Shown here: positions 24,519 through 34,323 of the stretch, piece after piece
Numbering within the stretch: the stretch's first letter is position 1
How the letters are laid out: every line of letters starts with the position of its first letter
Source: Brevinematales bacterium
GTDB lineage: Bacteria; Spirochaetota; Brevinematia; Brevinematales; Thermospiraceae
Length of the DNA stretch: 63,540 nt
Assembly (NCBI GenBank): GCA_013177995.1
Contig: JABLXN010000009.1
Span: forward strand, 1-63,540
Direction: 5' to 3'
Position numbers and translations under genes: made by a program
The notes under the pieces: model-generated
Seen by the model: the letters and a program-made list of their open reading frames with translations, nothing else
Told to the model about the DNA's origin: nothing
Database searches by the model: none

Positions 24519-26596
24519 CAAAGTTCCTTGAGAACAATTCTATGCTTCTCATCAATGTCGGTTACAACAGCATCCACAATCTGTCCCAACTGATACGCAG
24601 AACGAACTGGCTTCTTTTCTTTCATGTTGGAACGATGAAGAAGCGCACTCTCACCGGGGATCAGTTCAAGAAATACCCCATAATCCTCTATGCGGATCAC
24701 CTTTCCTTTGACCTTTTCCCCGCGTTCAAATCCATTGACGATATGGTTCACAATATAGAGACATCGCTCAATATCCTCTTCTTTCTTGCCACAGATAGCC
24801 ACCCGTCCATCATCATCAATGGAAATCGTGGTCTCCGTTTCCTCCATGATACGTTTGATGACCCTGCCTCCCGTTCCAATCACCTGTCCAATCGTTGACT
24901 CAGGAATGTAGATCACCTTGATCTTGGGTGCATTGGAGGAAAGTTTCGGTCTAGGGGCATCAATCACCTCATTCATCTTGGAAAGGATGTAGGCCTGACC
25001 AGCCAAAGCCTGATTCAAAGCCTCTTCCATCATACTCTGGGTGAGGCCTATGGTTTTCACATCCATCTGGAAGGCCGTAATACCGTCCTTCGTCCCGGCT
25101 ACCTTGAAGTCCATATCCCCAAAATGATCCTCAAGCCCCTGAATATCTGAGAGAATACAGTATTCGCCTGTTTGTTTATTCCATACAAGCCCCATGGCAA
25201 TCCCTGCTACAGCCTTGCGGATGGGAACACCCGTAGCCATCAGGGCCAAACTTGAGCTACACACTGTTGCCATCGAAGAAGAACCGTTCGACTCCAGGAT
25301 CTCCGACACCACACGAATGGTATAGAGAAATTCATCCTCAGAAGGCAAAACAGGCTCAATAGCCCGATAAGCCAAATGCCCATGCCCAATCTCGCGGCGT
25401 GAAGGAGCCAGCGATTTTTTCACTTCGCCCGTGCTAAAAGGAGGGAAATTATAATGAAGCATGAATCGCTTTGATTCTTCTTCTTCCATGGTATCGATAT
25501 ACTGCACATCAGAGGTAGAACCAAGCGTTACAATACCCAAACTTTGCGTTTGCCCTCGTGTAAAAAGCGCCGACCCATGCACATTCTCCAAGAGATCCAC
25601 TTCTATCGTAATAGGCCGAATCTCGTCAGGGCGTCTTCCATCCGGACGAATCCTTTCCTTGAGAATCGTTTCCCTGATAACCTCAACCTCTATCTCGTCA
25701 AGAAGGTTTTTCGCCTCTTTATAAGCCTCATGCTCTTCGTTTATCCCAAACTGCTCAAGAATAGACTTCTTGAGTTTATCCACTGCCTCGGCACGAGCCT
25801 TTTTGTCAATCGTATAGGCGGCCTCTCTCATGGGCTTCCACACAGTCTCTCGAATCTGTCTCCTCACATCCTCAGAGAGAAGAAAAGTCGGCTCTTCAAG
25901 AGAAATCTTTTGGGGCTGAACCAGCCTCACCAACTCTTCAATAAGGGCAATCTCTTCTTTGATATGAACATGAGCTATCCGAAGGGCTTCCAGAAGCACC
26001 TCTTTGCTCACCTCATTGGCCCCTCCCTCTACCATGGTGAGGCCTTCTTTGGTACCACCAACCACAATATCAAGGAGAGCCTCTTCTACCTCTTTCATGG
26101 AAGGATTGACCAGATAACGCCCATCCTTCATGTAGGCAATACGAACAGCCCCAATCGGTTCAAGAAAGGGAATCGGCGAAATGGAAAGGGCTGCCGATGC
26201 CCCCACAATACCAAGAATATCGGTTGAATACACCTGATCAGCCGACAGGGTACTTGCTATCACCTGCACTTCATTGTAAAAATTCTCTGGAAAAAGAGGA
26301 CGAATGGGCCTATCAATGAGACGGGAAACAAGTATCTCCTTTTCTGTTGGTTTTCCCTCTCTCTTGAAATAGCCCCCCGGAATCTTTCCGGCTGCATAAA
26401 ACTTTTCCTGATAGTGTACTGTCAGAGGAAAAAAATCAATTCCCTCAGGGACCTCTTTGGACATACAGGCTGTTACCAGGACTGCATTGCCACCACTCTT
26501 GACTAAAACCGCCCCATCAGCCTGTTTGGCCATCTTCCCTGTTTCGAGAATAATCTCCTTATCCCCGACTTTGCCTTTAACTGTAAAAAAACTCAT
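24518..26596 (-). CDS. pnp: Polynucleotide phosphorylase
   Basis: PNPase degrades RNA 3' to 5' by phosphorolysis and can also add tails. The 692-residue product has the two RNase PH domains (KIPGGYFKREGKPTEKEIL and FTRGQTQSLGIVTLGS; LAPSRREIGHGHLAYRAIEP), SNGSSSMATVC-SSLALM, the KH domain with IGTGGRVIKRIMEET near residue 565 and a C-terminal S1 domain (GKVIRIEDYGVFLELIPG). The length is typical. It follows rpsO by 45 nt, the classical rpsO-pnp arrangement. Confidence 0.97.
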   Translation of the reverse strand: MSFFTVKGKVGDKEIILETGKMAKQADGAVLVKSGGNAVLVTACMSKEVPEGIDFFPLTVHYQEKFYAAGKIPGGYFKREGKPTEKEILVSRLIDRPIRPLFPENFYNEVQVIASTLSADQVYSTDILGIVGASAALSISPIPFLEPIGAVRIAYMKDGRYLVNPSMKEVEEALLDIVVGGTKEGLTMVEGGANEVSKEVLLEALRIAHVHIKEEIALIEELVRLVQPQKISLEEPTFLLSEDVRRQIRETVWKPMREAAYTIDKKARAEAVDKLKKSILEQFGINEEHEAYKEAKNLLDEIEVEVIRETILKERIRPDGRRPDEIRPITIEVDLLENVHGSALFTRGQTQSLGIVTLGSTSDVQYIDTMEEEESKRFMLHYNFPPFSTGEVKKSLAPSRREIGHGHLAYRAIEPVLPSEDEFLYTIRVVSEILESNGSSSMATVCSSSLALMATGVPIRKAVAGIAMGLVWNKQTGEYCILSDIQGLEDHFGDMDFKVAGTKDGITAFQMDVKTIGLTQSMMEEALNQALAGQAYILSKMNEVIDAPRPKLSSNAPKIKVIYIPESTIGQVIGTGGRVIKRIMEETETTISIDDDGRVAICGKKEEDIERCLYIVNHIVNGFERGEKVKGKVIRIEDYGVFLELIPGESALLHRSNMKEKKPVRSAYQLGQIVDAVVTDIDEKHRIVLKEL

Positions 26597-26641
26597 TGAA
26601 GTCTTCTCCTTTTTTAAACTTCCGACAGAAGCCGGATAGCC

Positions 26642-26905
26642 TTACAACCCAAGTTCCTTCTTCAAGGCGTGATATCTCTCCGCATTCTCGCGATGGAGAT
26701 AATTCAGAAGGGACTTTCTTTTCCCAAGAAGTCTCTGAAGACCTCGAAGTGACTTATAATCCTTGGGAAATTTCTGCAGATGCTGACTGAGATTATTAAT
26801 CTCAAGTGTCAATACGGCAATCTGCACTTCGGTGTTTCCCGTGTCCTTCTCGTTCTTGCCATACTTCTGAATAGCAAGCTTCTTCTGTTCTGCTGTTACA
26901 GCCAT
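26642..26905 (-). CDS. rpsO: Ribosomal protein uS15
   Basis: uS15 binds the central domain of 16S rRNA early in 30S assembly. The 87-residue product has the usual features: KYGKNEKDTGNTEVQIAVLT near residue 15, INNLSQHLQKFPKDYKSLRG and the KRKSLLNYLHRENAERY C-terminal part. The start codon overlaps the end of ribF by 10 nt. In many bacteria uS15 controls its own translation through a leader structure; here the leader would lie within ribF and I did not identify it. Confidence 0.98.
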   Translation of the reverse strand: MAVTAEQKKLAIQKYGKNEKDTGNTEVQIAVLTLEINNLSQHLQKFPKDYKSLRGLQRLLGKRKSLLNYLHRENAERYHALKKELGL

Positions 26906-27846
26906 AATCGTCTATCCTCCAAACCATTCATTGTTTTCTTCAGGTTATATCGACGCAAAGTCCATAGAACCTTCACCCTATCATTATAAAGCGCTTTTTG
27001 TAATTCTTCAAGATTATGGAAGGTTTTTTCTTCACGAATTTTTTTGACAAAGGCACAGGCGACTATTTTCCCCACCTGAGGAACCCCTGAAAGCACATGG
27101 CTTTCCAGCCTGAGATCCTTGCCCTCTACCGTAGGACGATAACCCACATAACTCATCGACGGATGCCACCCATCGTCTGTAAGCGTCCACGTCGCATATA
27201 CCCCCTCTGCTGGGAGAACCTGCGTTCCAAGGCGAATATTTATTGTAGGAAAGCCTATTTTTCGACCTATCCTGTCCCCTTCGATGACCTCCCCCTGATA
27301 GACAAAAGCCCGACCCAAAAGCCGAAAAACCTTCTCCATATTCCCTTCAGCCACCGCATGCCGCACCGCTGTGGAACTCACCACCTCTTTTCCCTTTCGC
27401 ACAAAGGGAAACACCCTCAAGCGAAAGTCGTACTTCTTTTCCCACTCTCGAAGAAGCGAAATATTCCCCGTTCTGTCCCTGCCAAACTGAAAATCCTCCC
27501 CTACCACAAGAAGGGGTTCTCTCATCCGGTGAAGGATCTGCAAAAGAAACTCCACCGCTGAAAGGGATTGAATCTCCTGAAACGAAAGCCGCACCGCATA
27601 CTCAAACCCCAAACGATCAAAAATCCGCCATTTCGTTTCAAGGGGAAGAATCTCTCCCCTGTACTCAGGGCGCCCCAACCAGAAGCCGGTTGGTTTATCA
27701 AAACTGATAACCACATGGGAAGCCTTTCTTCCTAAGACCCACTTCAATAACTTCTGATGTCCTATGTGAACACCGTCAAAATTCCCAATGGTTACCACAG
27801 GCTGAGAAAGAACGGGAAGATCCTCAATATGCGTGACCACCTTCAT
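26896..27846 (-). CDS. ribF: Bifunctional riboflavin kinase / FAD synthetase
   Basis: RibF makes FMN and then FAD from riboflavin and ATP. The 316-residue product has the nucleotidyltransferase domain with IGNFDGVHIGHQKLLKW near residue 18 and VVGEDFQFGRDRTGN, and the C-terminal riboflavin kinase domain with VIEGDRIGRKIGFPTINI and PAEGVYATW. The start at 27846 is chosen because its ATG overlaps the stop of the HAD gene in the sequence ATGA; the longer frame adds four residues only. It lies in the murJ-HAD-ribF-rpsO-pnp operon. Confidence 0.96.
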   Translation of the reverse strand: MKVVTHIEDLPVLSQPVVTIGNFDGVHIGHQKLLKWVLGRKASHVVISFDKPTGFWLGRPEYRGEILPLETKWRIFDRLGFEYAVRLSFQEIQSLSAVEFLLQILHRMREPLLVVGEDFQFGRDRTGNISLLREWEKKYDFRLRVFPFVRKGKEVVSSTAVRHAVAEGNMEKVFRLLGRAFVYQGEVIEGDRIGRKIGFPTINIRLGTQVLPAEGVYATWTLTDDGWHPSMSYVGYRPTVEGKDLRLESHVLSGVPQVGKIVACAFVKKIREEKTFHNLEELQKALYNDRVKVLWTLRRYNLKKTMNGLEDRRLWL

Positions 27847-28490
27847 TGGATAACCCACTTCAGGACAAAATCTTTTGCCTCCGAGAGATCAGAAAACACC
27901 CTATGGGCAAGCGAAAAATCCTGATTTCTCGTATACTCATTGGGAACAGCAAGGGGGAGACAACCCGCCGCATGCGCCGCCCGAATGCCATTGGCCGAAT
28001 CCTCAAGAACAGCAACCTGCGACCCCTCAAGCCCAAGCCCCTGACAGGCCTTCTCAAAGATTTCTGGACTTGGTTTTCCAGCCTGCACATTGTCCGACGT
28101 CTGTATAAAATCAAAAAAGCCCTCAAGACCTAAAATACGCAAAACCTCCTGCACCATCTTTCGTGTATTTCCTGTTCCCACCGCCAGTTTTGCCACCGGT
28201 CGAAGAGCCTCAAGAAGTTCATAGAGACCCGGCATCGGCCTCAGTTCCCGACGCATTGCCTCAAGAATCCGCTCATCCCTTTCGGCTAAAAGAACAAGCG
28301 GATCCTCATCAATACCCAGTTCTTCTACAAACATCCTCATGGAATCTATGGGCTTCTGCCCCATCATGCGATGGAGAAGGGAATCTTCCACTACCCTGCC
28401 ATACCTTCTCCCCATCTCCCGTTCCACCTGAAAATAAAACATCTCCGTATCCACCATGAGACCATCCATATCAAAAATAACACCCTTCAC
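27843..28490 (-). CDS. HAD-superfamily phosphatase, beta-phosphoglucomutase-like
   Basis: The 215-residue product has motif I FDMDGLMVDTE at the N-terminus, a four-helix cap, motif II LAVGTGNTRKMV, motif III at SGKPSPEIF-like AGKPSPEIFEKAC and motif IV VLEDSANGIRAAHAAG. This is subfamily I with a C1 cap, near beta-phosphoglucomutase and sugar-phosphate phosphatases; the substrate cannot be read. It starts with GTG, overlapping the murJ stop (GTGA), and its own stop overlaps the ribF start, so translation is coupled on both sides. Confidence 0.88.
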   Translation of the reverse strand: MKGVIFDMDGLMVDTEMFYFQVEREMGRRYGRVVEDSLLHRMMGQKPIDSMRMFVEELGIDEDPLVLLAERDERILEAMRRELRPMPGLYELLEALRPVAKLAVGTGNTRKMVQEVLRILGLEGFFDFIQTSDNVQAGKPSPEIFEKACQGLGLEGSQVAVLEDSANGIRAAHAAGCLPLAVPNEYTRNQDFSLAHRVFSDLSEAKDFVLKWVIQ

Positions 28491-30031
28491 CGATGAAACC
28501 CCACTCGAAAAAATTTAGTAAAAAGATAATACAAACCCATAAAAACGACAAACACGCCACCAGCAAGAAGCATATAGATCCACCCCTTTCCCACTATTCC
28601 CTCAAGCCGTATATAAGCCTCCCGAACCACCCATCCCAAGACAAGAGAAATCCCGGTCCAGACCATCCCGCGCGAGAAAACATTTCTCCATACCTTTCCT
28701 TCCACCAGGCTGCGTTCCATACGCAGAAAATAATACATCATCACCACATAACTTGAGACCGTCTCAGCAATAATCACCCCTTTCACCCCCAGGGTCGGAA
28801 CAAAAGCAAGAAAGTACAACCCTCCACAGAGAAGAAGGGTAAGAAGACTCGAACGAAGGGGGGTTTTTGCGTCATGCGTAGCATAAAAAATCTTCTCAAA
28901 CACCACCGCCGCACTCATAGGCAAAAGAGACAGGGCAAAAATCCTGAGAACCTCGCAAGAAAGCGTTAAAAGCTCAGGTGTCATTCGCCCACTTCGACCC
29001 AAAAAGGCCACAAAAATATCATAAAAAAGCACCCTGTTCACTGTCTCAGGAAGCATCACCATATACACCATAAGCGGTATGGTCCAGTAAAGAAGAAAAA
29101 GAAACCCCTCCTCGACCGCCTGAGAAAACTCCTCCTTACTTCCTCTCTCGCGAAAACGGGAGAGAAGGGGCATCATCACCGTGCCCACCGCGATAGCAAT
29201 GAAACCCAACGGAGCGCTTACCACCGTAAACCCGTTCATATAGGCCACATAGCCCCCAACAAAGAAAGACAAAAACCACGTAGCAAGAAAATTTTTCACT
29301 GTTAGCGCAATCATATTCCCCGCCGTAGGCCAGAAAAGCCCCCAGAACTTGGCTTCTGCAGGATGTTTTTGCCACACAGGTCGAAAAGCATACCCTACCC
29401 GCTTTATATCAAAATATTGCATGGCCACCATCCCCAAAGCCCCAATCACCACGGAAATCGCTGAAACATAAATCCCTACCTTGCCTGCAAAAAAAAGGGG
29501 AAGTCCAATAAATACCACATTGAAAAGTACCGGTCCTGCGGCTGAAGAACCAAAGAGATGAAAACTATTGAGAATCCCCATTCGAAAAGCATACCAGTTC
29601 ACCAAGGGAATGTAGGGCATCATGACAATCATGAGAAGAATATACTCTCGCATCCTTTCCTGAGAAAACCCCGGGGCAAGCCATGGCCCATACCAGAAAG
29701 CTAAAAGAGACAAAACCACAGCAAGCCCTACCGAAAAAAAGCCAAAAACCGTCATCACCCTGTGAGCAAAAGCCTTTGCCGTTTCTTCTCCCTCTTTCTC
29801 TTTGACCTGATTAAACACAGGGATAAAGGCACTCCCTAGTGCCCCGCCCTCTCCAATATACCGACGAAAGGCATTCACTAACCGAAAAGCAGCCCAGAAG
29901 GTATCCCCAGAAGAACCAAAAAGATAGGTAAAAATCATCTGCTTCACCACACCGGTCACCCTGGAAAGAAAGGTCCAGAAGCTATTGGTACCAATGTGGC
30001 GAAGAGAAAGAAGCCTCTTTGAAGTACTCAT
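28487..30031 (-). CDS. murJ: Lipid II flippase MurJ
   Basis: MurJ flips lipid II across the inner membrane for peptidoglycan synthesis. The 514-residue product is almost wholly hydrophobic with about 14 membrane helices and the family segments SRVTGVVKQMIFTYLFGSS, FWAAFRLVNAFRRYIGEGG, GSAFIPVFNQ, SAAGPVLFNVVFIG and KIFYATHDAKTPLRSS. The Arg-rich central cavity motifs RRYIGEG and FYA-DAKTP are present. It is the first gene of the operon that continues through ribF, rpsO and pnp to rsfS. The CsgG-like gene lies 19 nt upstream in the same orientation, so the transcript may start earlier. Confidence 0.95.
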   Translation of the reverse strand: MSTSKRLLSLRHIGTNSFWTFLSRVTGVVKQMIFTYLFGSSGDTFWAAFRLVNAFRRYIGEGGALGSAFIPVFNQVKEKEGEETAKAFAHRVMTVFGFFSVGLAVVLSLLAFWYGPWLAPGFSQERMREYILLMIVMMPYIPLVNWYAFRMGILNSFHLFGSSAAGPVLFNVVFIGLPLFFAGKVGIYVSAISVVIGALGMVAMQYFDIKRVGYAFRPVWQKHPAEAKFWGLFWPTAGNMIALTVKNFLATWFLSFFVGGYVAYMNGFTVVSAPLGFIAIAVGTVMMPLLSRFRERGSKEEFSQAVEEGFLFLLYWTIPLMVYMVMLPETVNRVLFYDIFVAFLGRSGRMTPELLTLSCEVLRIFALSLLPMSAAVVFEKIFYATHDAKTPLRSSLLTLLLCGGLYFLAFVPTLGVKGVIIAETVSSYVVMMYYFLRMERSLVEGKVWRNVFSRGMVWTGISLVLGWVVREAYIRLEGIVGKGWIYMLLAGGVFVVFMGLYYLFTKFFRVGFHR

Positions 30032-30050
30032 CCTACAGGCTCTCTACTCC

Positions 30051-31232
30051 TCAAAAGAGAAAACTCAAGCGAAGACCACTATAAAAATAACTCATCCCAT
30101 CTTTAAGATAAGAAACGAGTTCATTGGGAACATAATAAGTCTCATCTGAAATTTTCTGATAACTTCCTGGTTCCCCTTCATACTCACCTGTCACATAATT
30201 GTAAGTAGGTTCAGGATAATCACTCTCAGAGATAAAAAGCCCAAACCCTGGAATAAACGAAGCCTCCGCCACTAACATGAAAGAGCGTCCAAGATGAATC
30301 CCGAACTGAAGAGAAAGGGGCACTGTCCACTCAAAACAGGAGATAGAATACTCTTTGGTCGCGTGCTTGAAAACAGGAATATCAAAACCAAAACCAATAC
30401 CCCCTCCCAAAAGCACATACCCATTGGCAATCAGATTGAACATAAACCCAAGATTAAAATTAACCCCCCCCACATTCCAGTTCGTAGCCACACTGGCCCC
30501 ATAAAGCCTGAGATCCATATAAAATTCGCTATGCCTATCTCCTGGACTCTTGATCATAAAAGAAAGAGCTCCACCCTCAAGTGCCCCTACATTAGTAGAA
30601 ACACTCAAGCTATAAAAACCTATATCAAGGGCTTCATCTGGCCTGCTATAATAATCATAATCATCATACGAAGGGCGAGATGTTTGAGAATAACGAGGAG
30701 CAGTCGTTTCCTGTGAAGGCTTCTGCTGTGGGGGCTTCTTCTTCGGTGTATAAGCCGAGAGATTTTCTCCCCGAGCCTTTCGTACCATACGATCGGCCAA
30801 ATCAGGAATCACATCCAAAAGGCTTTCCGTATCATAAGCATACACCTGATCGGCAAAATCTATCACCCCCGTCTTGGTATCAATCGACTTCATGGTAATC
30901 ATATACTTTTCTCCAAAACGAGCAAGCGAACCCACCCAGATCTTCTGCGCACCCAAAAGACTTCCAATCTGTGTTGCCTGTTCCTCTTCTGTGAGACCAG
31001 AAAGACTAAGTTTCTGTTCTTCTAATATTCGGTTGAGTTGACTTCTCTCCACTACAAGAAAATAGCGTTTATTGACCACTTCTATCTGAAGAGATTCAGT
31101 GAGAGCATCGGTATCTACATCTTCCTGCAGCCGATTCTCTATCCGAAGAATAGCAATTTTCACCTTTTCTGTCTCTGCCCACCCCACAAACACCATAAGC
31201 CAGATTGCCAAACCATAAACTATCCGTCTCAT
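30051..31232 (-). CDS. CsgG-family protein with outer-membrane-like C-terminal domain
   Basis: The 393-residue product has a signal peptide (MRRIVYGLAIWLMVFVGWAE) and an N-terminal CsgG-like domain (VKIAILRIENRL, KRYFLVVERSQLNRILEEQK, GSLLGAQKIWVGSLARFG, KYMITMKSIDTKTG). A low-complexity Pro/Lys/Tyr linker (about 165-200) leads to a Gly/aromatic-rich domain with alternating beta pattern that ends in LRLSFLF, as outer-membrane barrels do. Lack of a lipobox distinguishes it from CsgG proper. A role in outer-membrane assembly or secretion is likely but not specific. Confidence 0.7.
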   Translation of the reverse strand: MRRIVYGLAIWLMVFVGWAETEKVKIAILRIENRLQEDVDTDALTESLQIEVVNKRYFLVVERSQLNRILEEQKLSLSGLTEEEQATQIGSLLGAQKIWVGSLARFGEKYMITMKSIDTKTGVIDFADQVYAYDTESLLDVIPDLADRMVRKARGENLSAYTPKKKPPQQKPSQETTAPRYSQTSRPSYDDYDYYSRPDEALDIGFYSLSVSTNVGALEGGALSFMIKSPGDRHSEFYMDLRLYGASVATNWNVGGVNFNLGFMFNLIANGYVLLGGGIGFGFDIPVFKHATKEYSISCFEWTVPLSLQFGIHLGRSFMLVAEASFIPGFGLFISESDYPEPTYNYVTGEYEGEPGSYQKISDETYYVPNELVSYLKDGMSYFYSGLRLSFLF

Positions 31233-31455
31233 ACGTTTCCTCCTTCCTCAGGGGATCCCCCTTTTTTCCTCATACATATTATACCATTTTCCCAAAAGTT
31301 TTTCAAAATTCAAAGCCGATTTTTGAAAAAATCATTATTACAGACGTCCAAAAAAGAAAACGCATGAAAAGAAGCTTTCCACACGTATTTTCTTCCCCAA
31401 AGAATTTCCAAAACCCTCAGCAGAAAAAGAAAACCCATCACAGGAGTACGCACCC
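31233..31455. other. Intergenic region between dapA and CsgG-like gene
   Basis: The part next to the CsgG-like gene contains its promoter and a small GGGGATCCCC palindrome in the leader. The rest (about 31310-31455) is AT-rich with no hairpin, terminator or gene that I can support. Confidence 0.5.
31278..31306 (-). promoter_or_regulatory. sigma70 promoter of the CsgG-like gene (and probably the murJ operon)
   Basis: TTGAAA (31301-31306) and TATAAT (31278-31283) are 17 bp apart on the minus strand, followed by a short leader and AAGGAGGAAA before the start codon. Confidence 0.75.
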
Positions 31456-32340
31456 TTAAAAGACCTTCAAAAGCCCTCTCTCCTTGAGAAAATCTTTCAG
31501 TTTCCCATCATTAGCCGAAGAAAGGGGACATAGTGGCAAGCGATATTCGAGAGCCGGAATCCTCCCCATATAATAAGCCGCGGCTTTCACCGGAATAGGA
31601 TTGGTTTCGATAAACATCATCCGATGGAAGGGTAGCATATCAAAAAAGATCTTCTGCGCTCTTTCTCTATCTCCAGCAAAATACGAGGCAAACATCTCAT
31701 GATTCTGTTTTGGAAGAATATTTGCCGTTACCGAGATTGCCCCCACCCCACCCATCGCGAGAAGGGCATACGCGGTAAAGTCATCTCCCGAGATCAGAAG
31801 AAACCCCGATTTTACCTTTTCCATCATCTCTGCGGCATACTTGAGATCCCCAGTAGCCTCTTTCACTCCAATCACATGGGGAAGTTCCGAAAGCCTCCCC
31901 ATGGTCTCAGGAGCAAGAGAGACTGCTGTTCTTCCTGGCACATTGTAGAGAATCATTGGCAAAGCTACCGCCTCCTGAATAGCCTTGAAATGCTGATAAA
32001 GCCCTTCCTGGGTAGGCTTGTTATAATAAGGGGTGATGGAGAGATGGGCATCAGCCCCAACCTCTTTGGCCGCCTGAGCAAGTTCAATGGCTTCACGAGT
32101 AGAATTAGAGCCTGTTCCCGCAATCACAGGAACCCGTCCTCTCACCTTCTTCACCACAAAGGCCACAACCTCTTTGTGTTCAGCATGACTCAGCGTCGCC
32201 GATTCTCCTGTTGTCCCGCAGGGAACAAGCGCATCCGTTCCCTCGGCAATATGCCACTCAATCAAACTTTCCAAAGCCTCGTAATCCACTTCCCCATTTC
32301 GGAAAGGCGTAATAAGCGCGACCATCGAACCACGGAACAT
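31456..32340 (-). CDS. dapA: 4-hydroxy-tetrahydrodipicolinate synthase
   Basis: DapA condenses pyruvate with aspartate semialdehyde in the lysine/diaminopimelate pathway. The 294-residue TIM barrel has MVALITPFRNGEVDYEAL, the GTTGES(A)TL motif (residues near 43), the catalytic tyrosine region MILYNVPGRTAVSL, the Schiff-base lysine in VIGVKEATGDL and SGDDFTAYALLAMGGVGAIS. Length and residues are standard. An SD-like GGAGGAG precedes the ATG. It follows the acyl-CoA synthetase gene by 19 nt and may share its transcript. Confidence 0.96.
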   Translation of the reverse strand: MFRGSMVALITPFRNGEVDYEALESLIEWHIAEGTDALVPCGTTGESATLSHAEHKEVVAFVVKKVRGRVPVIAGTGSNSTREAIELAQAAKEVGADAHLSITPYYNKPTQEGLYQHFKAIQEAVALPMILYNVPGRTAVSLAPETMGRLSELPHVIGVKEATGDLKYAAEMMEKVKSGFLLISGDDFTAYALLAMGGVGAISVTANILPKQNHEMFASYFAGDRERAQKIFFDMLPFHRMMFIETNPIPVKAAAYYMGRIPALEYRLPLCPLSSANDGKLKDFLKERGLLKVF

Positions 32341-32359
32341 AACTCCTCCACGTCCTCTT

Positions 32360-34087
32360 TTACGTATTCAGAAAATCTGTACCGGAATACAAAAATCGCT
32401 TGATTTCCTTTGTCGATGTCTTGGCAAATTCCTCTCTGCGAATACGAAAATCTCGAATCTTTTTGTAGTCCGGAAGTTTCGCATTCACCTCTTTCATGTG
32501 TTTTGCAATACACTCTTCCACCAATTCATCGGTGAGTTCAAGATTATTGAGATTGCAATAAGTATCAAAAAACTCATAGTTTGGCACCACATAAGCATAG
32601 ATATTCTCACCCTTGGAATGCTGACTCTCGGGAATCCCAATCACCAGACTCTCTAAAACAAAATCGCTTTCATTGATGAGTTCCTCAATCTCTTCTGGAT
32701 AGACATTCTTTCCTCCCGGGGTCACAATGATATTCTTGATACGGCCGGTAACAAAGAGATAGCCGTTTTCGAGTTTACCAATATCCCCTGTATGGAGCCA
32801 TCCATCCTTATCAATCACTTCTTTGGTGGCCTTGGGATTCTTGTAGTACCCCTTCATCACAATGGGCCCTCGCACACAGATTTCCCCATTCCCCTCACTA
32901 TCAGGATTATCAATCTTTACCTCAATACCTTCAATGAGTTCTCCCACCGAGAGATTGTTGATACGATCCACTCGATTCACCGACACCACGGGTGAAGTTT
33001 CCGTGAGCCCATACCCATTGAGAAGCGTAATACCGAGTACCTCAAAGCCCTTCGCCACCTTGTGATTCAGGGGAGCTGCCCCGGAGATGGCAAAGCGTAT
33101 CCCATCAAGGTGGGCTTTCTTGCGGAGAAAAGAAAAGATCACCTTGCCAGCCTTCTTGCGGGTAAGGGCGTTGAGCCCCGCCGTGAAATGATAAAGCCCT
33201 ATAAGCACATGCTTGACACCAAAGGGAAGATTTCTTACCTGCCGCATAATCCCATCATAAATCTTCTCAAACAGCAAAGGTACCCCAATCATCACCGTGA
33301 CACCTGTCTCTCTGATATTGTCAAACATCTTGTTGGGCTTGAGACTCTCCGCATAGGTGATACTGGCCCCTTTGTAAAGCACGGTAAGTTCCACCGAAAA
33401 TTCATAGGTATGATGCAAAGGCAAAACTGAAAGAAGCACATCCGTATCCATCAGGGGTACCGCCTTGGAAAGGGCATTGATCTGAGCGGCAAAATTCGAG
33501 TGCATAAGCATCACCCCTTTGGGTTTGCCTGTTGTTCCGGAGGTATAAATGAGAGAAGCCACGTCCTCAGGACTGACCACCAGTTCACGGTGTTCCTTGT
33601 GTTCCTTTGCCCAGCCCTCCTCAAGAATATCCTGCCAGTAGCGAACCTTTTTCTGAAGTTCCTTCGGCACCTCCACCCGATCAAAAAGAATAATCTCCGA
33701 AAGTTGTTTCACCACCTCAGGCTCTGCAAGAACATTTTCCAGAAGAGAAGCCGTAGTAAAAAGATACTTTGTCCCACAATCGGTGATGAGATTCTTCACC
33801 TCCAAGTCTGTCAAACGAGCATCAAGGGGAACAGCCCAGATGCCATTGTAAACGATTCCGAGATAGGCCATCATCCATTCCGGTCGATTCTCGGAGTAAA
33901 TAGCCACCATATCACCCTTTTTTAATCTTTTCAAACGAAGAAAATACGCCGCCACAGAACGAATATTCTGAACAAACTCATAGTAGGTATATTGACGATA
34001 CGTTGTTCCCTCTTTCATACGGGACACAACCTTGCGTCCAAAAATGGACAGATAATTCACCAGATGCTGCAACGTGGTAATTTCCAT
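32360..34087 (-). CDS. fadD: AMP-dependent acyl-CoA synthetase
   Basis: Enzymes of this family activate fatty acids to acyl-CoA through an acyl-adenylate. The 575-residue product has the P-loop-like SLIYTSGTTGKPKGVMLMH near residue 175, LSVLPLHHTYEFS, the ATP motif LLNGYGLTETSPV, and DGWLHTGDIGKLENGYLFVTGR with the AMP-binding and linker residues. It is closest in style to long-chain fatty-acid CoA ligases; the chain length is not readable, and fadD is a family symbol. It starts 22 bp from a 201-bp mobile element that separates it from a consensus promoter. Confidence 0.9.
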   Translation of the reverse strand: MEITTLQHLVNYLSIFGRKVVSRMKEGTTYRQYTYYEFVQNIRSVAAYFLRLKRLKKGDMVAIYSENRPEWMMAYLGIVYNGIWAVPLDARLTDLEVKNLITDCGTKYLFTTASLLENVLAEPEVVKQLSEIILFDRVEVPKELQKKVRYWQDILEEGWAKEHKEHRELVVSPEDVASLIYTSGTTGKPKGVMLMHSNFAAQINALSKAVPLMDTDVLLSVLPLHHTYEFSVELTVLYKGASITYAESLKPNKMFDNIRETGVTVMIGVPLLFEKIYDGIMRQVRNLPFGVKHVLIGLYHFTAGLNALTRKKAGKVIFSFLRKKAHLDGIRFAISGAAPLNHKVAKGFEVLGITLLNGYGLTETSPVVSVNRVDRINNLSVGELIEGIEVKIDNPDSEGNGEICVRGPIVMKGYYKNPKATKEVIDKDGWLHTGDIGKLENGYLFVTGRIKNIIVTPGGKNVYPEEIEELINESDFVLESLVIGIPESQHSKGENIYAYVVPNYEFFDTYCNLNNLELTDELVEECIAKHMKEVNAKLPDYKKIRDFRIRREEFAKTSTKEIKRFLYSGTDFLNT

Positions 34088-34109
34088 ACACTACCTCCCC
34101 ATATATGTC

Positions 34110-34310
34110 GAGACCCTTGTACGGGTGTATTCTTATCCTATCTGGGTCAGGGGCTACGCCCCTCTCCCCCGCTTTTTCTGTTTACAAGGGCTTATTTGTC
34201 TTTTTTGTCCAAAAAGAGATGATTATTTATTATTACAAAGAATACTTTTTATACTATTTTTGTTTTTTTATTACTTTCTTGAGACCTTCGCACATTCGTG
34301 CAAAGGTCTC
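34110..34310. mobile_element. 201-bp miniature inverted-repeat element, copy 3, in the fadD leader
   Basis: The copy is in the opposite orientation to copies 1 and 2, with the palindromic hairpin at its right end. ATGTC occurs on both sides (34105-34109 and 34311-34315) as the 5-bp target duplication. It lies between the fadD promoter (34324-34351) and the fadD start, so any transcript from that promoter carries the whole element as leader. Confidence 0.93.
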
Positions 34311-34323
34311 ATGTCACAGGTAT